Part shown: in pieces, positions 14,105 through 15,444 of the stretch | Layout: each line of letters begins with the position of its first letter | Numbering within the stretch: position 1 is the stretch's first letter | From: DASZCR01 sp035942915 | GTDB taxonomy: Bacteria; Acidobacteriota; Blastocatellia; Pyrinomonadales; Pyrinomonadaceae | DNA: 15,444 nucleotides | Assembly: GCA_035942915.1 (NCBI GenBank) | Contig: DASZCR010000342.1 | Location: 1 to 15,444 of the forward strand | Reading direction: 5' to 3' | The notes under the pieces: generated by a model | The model's database searches: none | What the model saw: the letters and a program-made list of their open reading frames with translations, nothing else | Told to the model about the DNA's origin: nothing | Position numbers and translations under genes: made by a program

Positions 14105-15292
14105 ATGGCTCAGGAAGTCCCCATCTTTCATCAAGTCGTGTGGAGGTCTATGGAACTCGCAGGCTCGTTGCACATCGCAGATGAGATACAGACCCGTCGG
14201 CCGGAGCTTTTACTCAACAGCTTCGGCCTCTCCCTCAGTCTGCTCGCCGTCTACACCGTCTTTGCCTACACGCTTCTTATCCTGAGCGCGCTTTTCCCGG
14301 CGCACATCGGTTTCGGATTGCCCAACAGCGCGGACTACGGCGTGTACATCGCGTGCGCGCTCGTCTTCGTCGGGACAAGCGCGGCCGGGATTGCAGGGAG
14401 ATTGAAGTGGCTCGACCACCCGGCTCTGCTTTACTGGCAACGGACGGCCATCCGTTACATTCTCGGCTACATCTTCATCGGCTACGGCTTCGCCAAAGTT
14501 TTCCACGAGCAGTTCTACACGCTGCGCAGCACGCTCGACACGCCGCTCGGCGATATCACCGGCCTTCAACTGGCGTGGCGTTTCTTCGGCTATTCATACG
14601 CCTACACGCTCTTTGTCGCCTCGACGCAGATATTCGGTTCGTTCCTGCTCTTTTTCCGCCGCTCGACGACGCTCGGCGCGTTAATCCTGCTGCCCGTCAT
14701 CACGAACATCGTTTTTATCAACTTCTCACATGAGATTCCCGTCAAGACGTTCTCGCTCATCCTGCTCGTGATGAGCGTCTACCTGCTCCTGCTGGATTAC
14801 AGGAGGCTGCGCGCGCTCTTCCTCGACGAACAGGTGACGTTCGGCGACAGGCCGACGCCGACGCCGTCGGCGGGCAACCGACTGCGCCCCGCCGCGAAGT
14901 GGCTCGTCATCCTGTTCGTTTTCGCCGCCAACATCGGCACGTCTTATCACTTTTATCTGGAAGCCAATAAGAGGTCTGTGCTGGACGGCGTGTGGGAGGT
15001 TGAAGCCTATCGCGTCAACGGCGTCGCGCAGGCGCGACAGCAGACTTCCGATGTCTGGGAGAAGGTCTACTTCGAGTCGGGAGATGTGTTGGCTGTGAAG
15101 ATGGCTGCGACGCGCCCTGTCCTCTTCCTGTCGCAAGTGGATGAGCAGGCGCAGACCATCCGTCTGGAAGATTTTAAGTCGGGGACTGAATCGCAATACG
15201 CGTATCAGTTGCCTTCCGGCGACAAGTTGGTCTTGCAGACGACGAAGGGAGAGGACGCCATCGAGGTCTTACTTAAAAAATCGCGGGAATAA
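14105..15292 (+). CDS. DoxX-like multi-pass membrane protein with exported C-terminal domain
   Basis: The 395-aa protein has about seven hydrophobic segments up to roughly residue 300, including LLAVYTVFAYTLLILSALF, VYIACALVFVGTSAAG, YILGYIFIGYGFAKVF, YTLFVASTQIFGSFLLFF and LGALILLPVITNIVFINF, with a last helix WLVILFVFAANIGTSY. The YGFAKVFHEQF segment and its helix pattern resemble DoxX-type proteins. The C-terminal 90 residues (from LDGVWEVEAYRVNGV) look like a small soluble beta-rich domain outside the membrane. No catalytic motif is evident. ATG 14105 is preferred over the GTG at 14000, which would add a basic, low-quality 35-residue extension. The gene runs divergently from the GMC oxidoreductase. 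The membrane nature is certain and the family probable; the role is unknown. Confidence 0.78.
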   Translation: MAQEVPIFHQVVWRSMELAGSLHIADEIQTRRPELLLNSFGLSLSLLAVYTVFAYTLLILSALFPAHIGFGLPNSADYGVYIACALVFVGTSAAGIAGRLKWLDHPALLYWQRTAIRYILGYIFIGYGFAKVFHEQFYTLRSTLDTPLGDITGLQLAWRFFGYSYAYTLFVASTQIFGSFLLFFRRSTTLGALILLPVITNIVFINFSHEIPVKTFSLILLVMSVYLLLLDYRRLRALFLDEQVTFGDRPTPTPSAGNRLRPAAKWLVILFVFAANIGTSYHFYLEANKRSVLDGVWEVEAYRVNGVAQARQQTSDVWEKVYFESGDVLAVKMAATRPVLFLSQVDEQAQTIRLEDFKSGTESQYAYQLPSGDKLVLQTTKGEDAIEVLLKKSRE

Positions 15293-15338
15293 CTCAGCCG
15301 TCTCCTTCGGATGCGGACGAGAAGCTTCGGCGCGAGGA

Positions 15339-15367
15339 TTCGCAGCCGCGCAGTTGTCGGCTATAAT
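15339..15367 (+). promoter_or_regulatory. Probable promoter near the right edge
   Basis: A perfect TATAAT (15362-15367) is preceded after 17 bp by TTCGCA (15339-15344), a 4/6 match to the -35. It points rightward to a possible gene start at 15425. Confidence 0.5.
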
Positions 15368-15424
15368 CGAATCAGTCCCCCTCACCTGACCGAAGAATCT
15401 TGAATGCTGACGGAGCAAAGTCTT

Positions 15425-15444
15425 ATGCAAGTAGCTGCCGCGCA
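15425..15444 (+). CDS. Possible start of a gene cut by the right edge
   Basis: ATG 15425 follows GGAG (15412-15415) by nine bases and lies about 57 bp after a TATAAT box. Only MQVAAA is visible, so no product can be named. An ATG at 15403 is an alternative start without a good RBS. Confidence 0.3.

Overview
The window is 15.4 kb of GC-rich bacterial DNA with closely spaced genes, AGGAG-type ribosome binding sites and several Sec- or Tat-exported proteins. The gene content (a DACNV/DisA-like sensor, an exported amidohydrolase, a Tat-exported GMC oxidoreductase and a Sat-CysC fusion) would fit an Acidobacteriota genome, perhaps Blastocatellia. This is a guess from content and style; no rRNA or marker gene is present to settle it. 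I see no tRNA, rRNA, CRISPR array or transposase.

The left part (1-4786) is the most interesting. Four genes run leftward in series: a NodU/TobZ-type O-carbamoyltransferase, a 2-oxoglutarate/Fe(II) oxygenase starting 12 bp after it, a small highly repetitive protein, and a radical SAM enzyme that runs off the left edge. The radical SAM enzyme looks like the 'RiPP maturation radical SAM protein 1' type (CWWG...HCTFCGLN signature). The repetitive protein is 166 aa: a Lys/Asp-alternating N-terminus followed by about 30 copies of a Pro-Glu-Ile/Val-x tetrapeptide. It has its own good RBS and a possible promoter. The arrangement suggests a ribosomally made, post-translationally modified repeat peptide (RiPP) made by radical SAM, hydroxylase and carbamoyltransferase chemistry. 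I know of no described family of this form. The assignment as substrate is inference.

The middle part (4844-9929) looks like ordinary accessory or housekeeping content. It holds an exported class C beta-lactamase-like serine hydrolase (leftward, 57 bp before the carbamoyltransferase), then a divergent rightward run of a diadenylate-cyclase-like DACNV protein, an exported Gln-rich TPR protein, and an exported metal-dependent amidohydrolase. A perfect 12-bp-stem hairpin at 9944-9977 separates that run from the convergent sulfate-activation gene.

The right part (10003-15444) holds a leftward Sat-CysC fusion that makes PAPS, then the remains of an ABC exporter (a transmembrane fragment and the last part of the ATPase domain in different frames, with the middle missing). 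Next come a leftward cholesterol-oxidase-like GMC oxidoreductase with a Tat signal and a rightward DoxX-like membrane protein. A possible promoter and gene start lie at the right edge. The exporter remnant and the PAPS gene could be leftovers of, or partners to, the modified-peptide locus, but nothing in the sequence proves a link.
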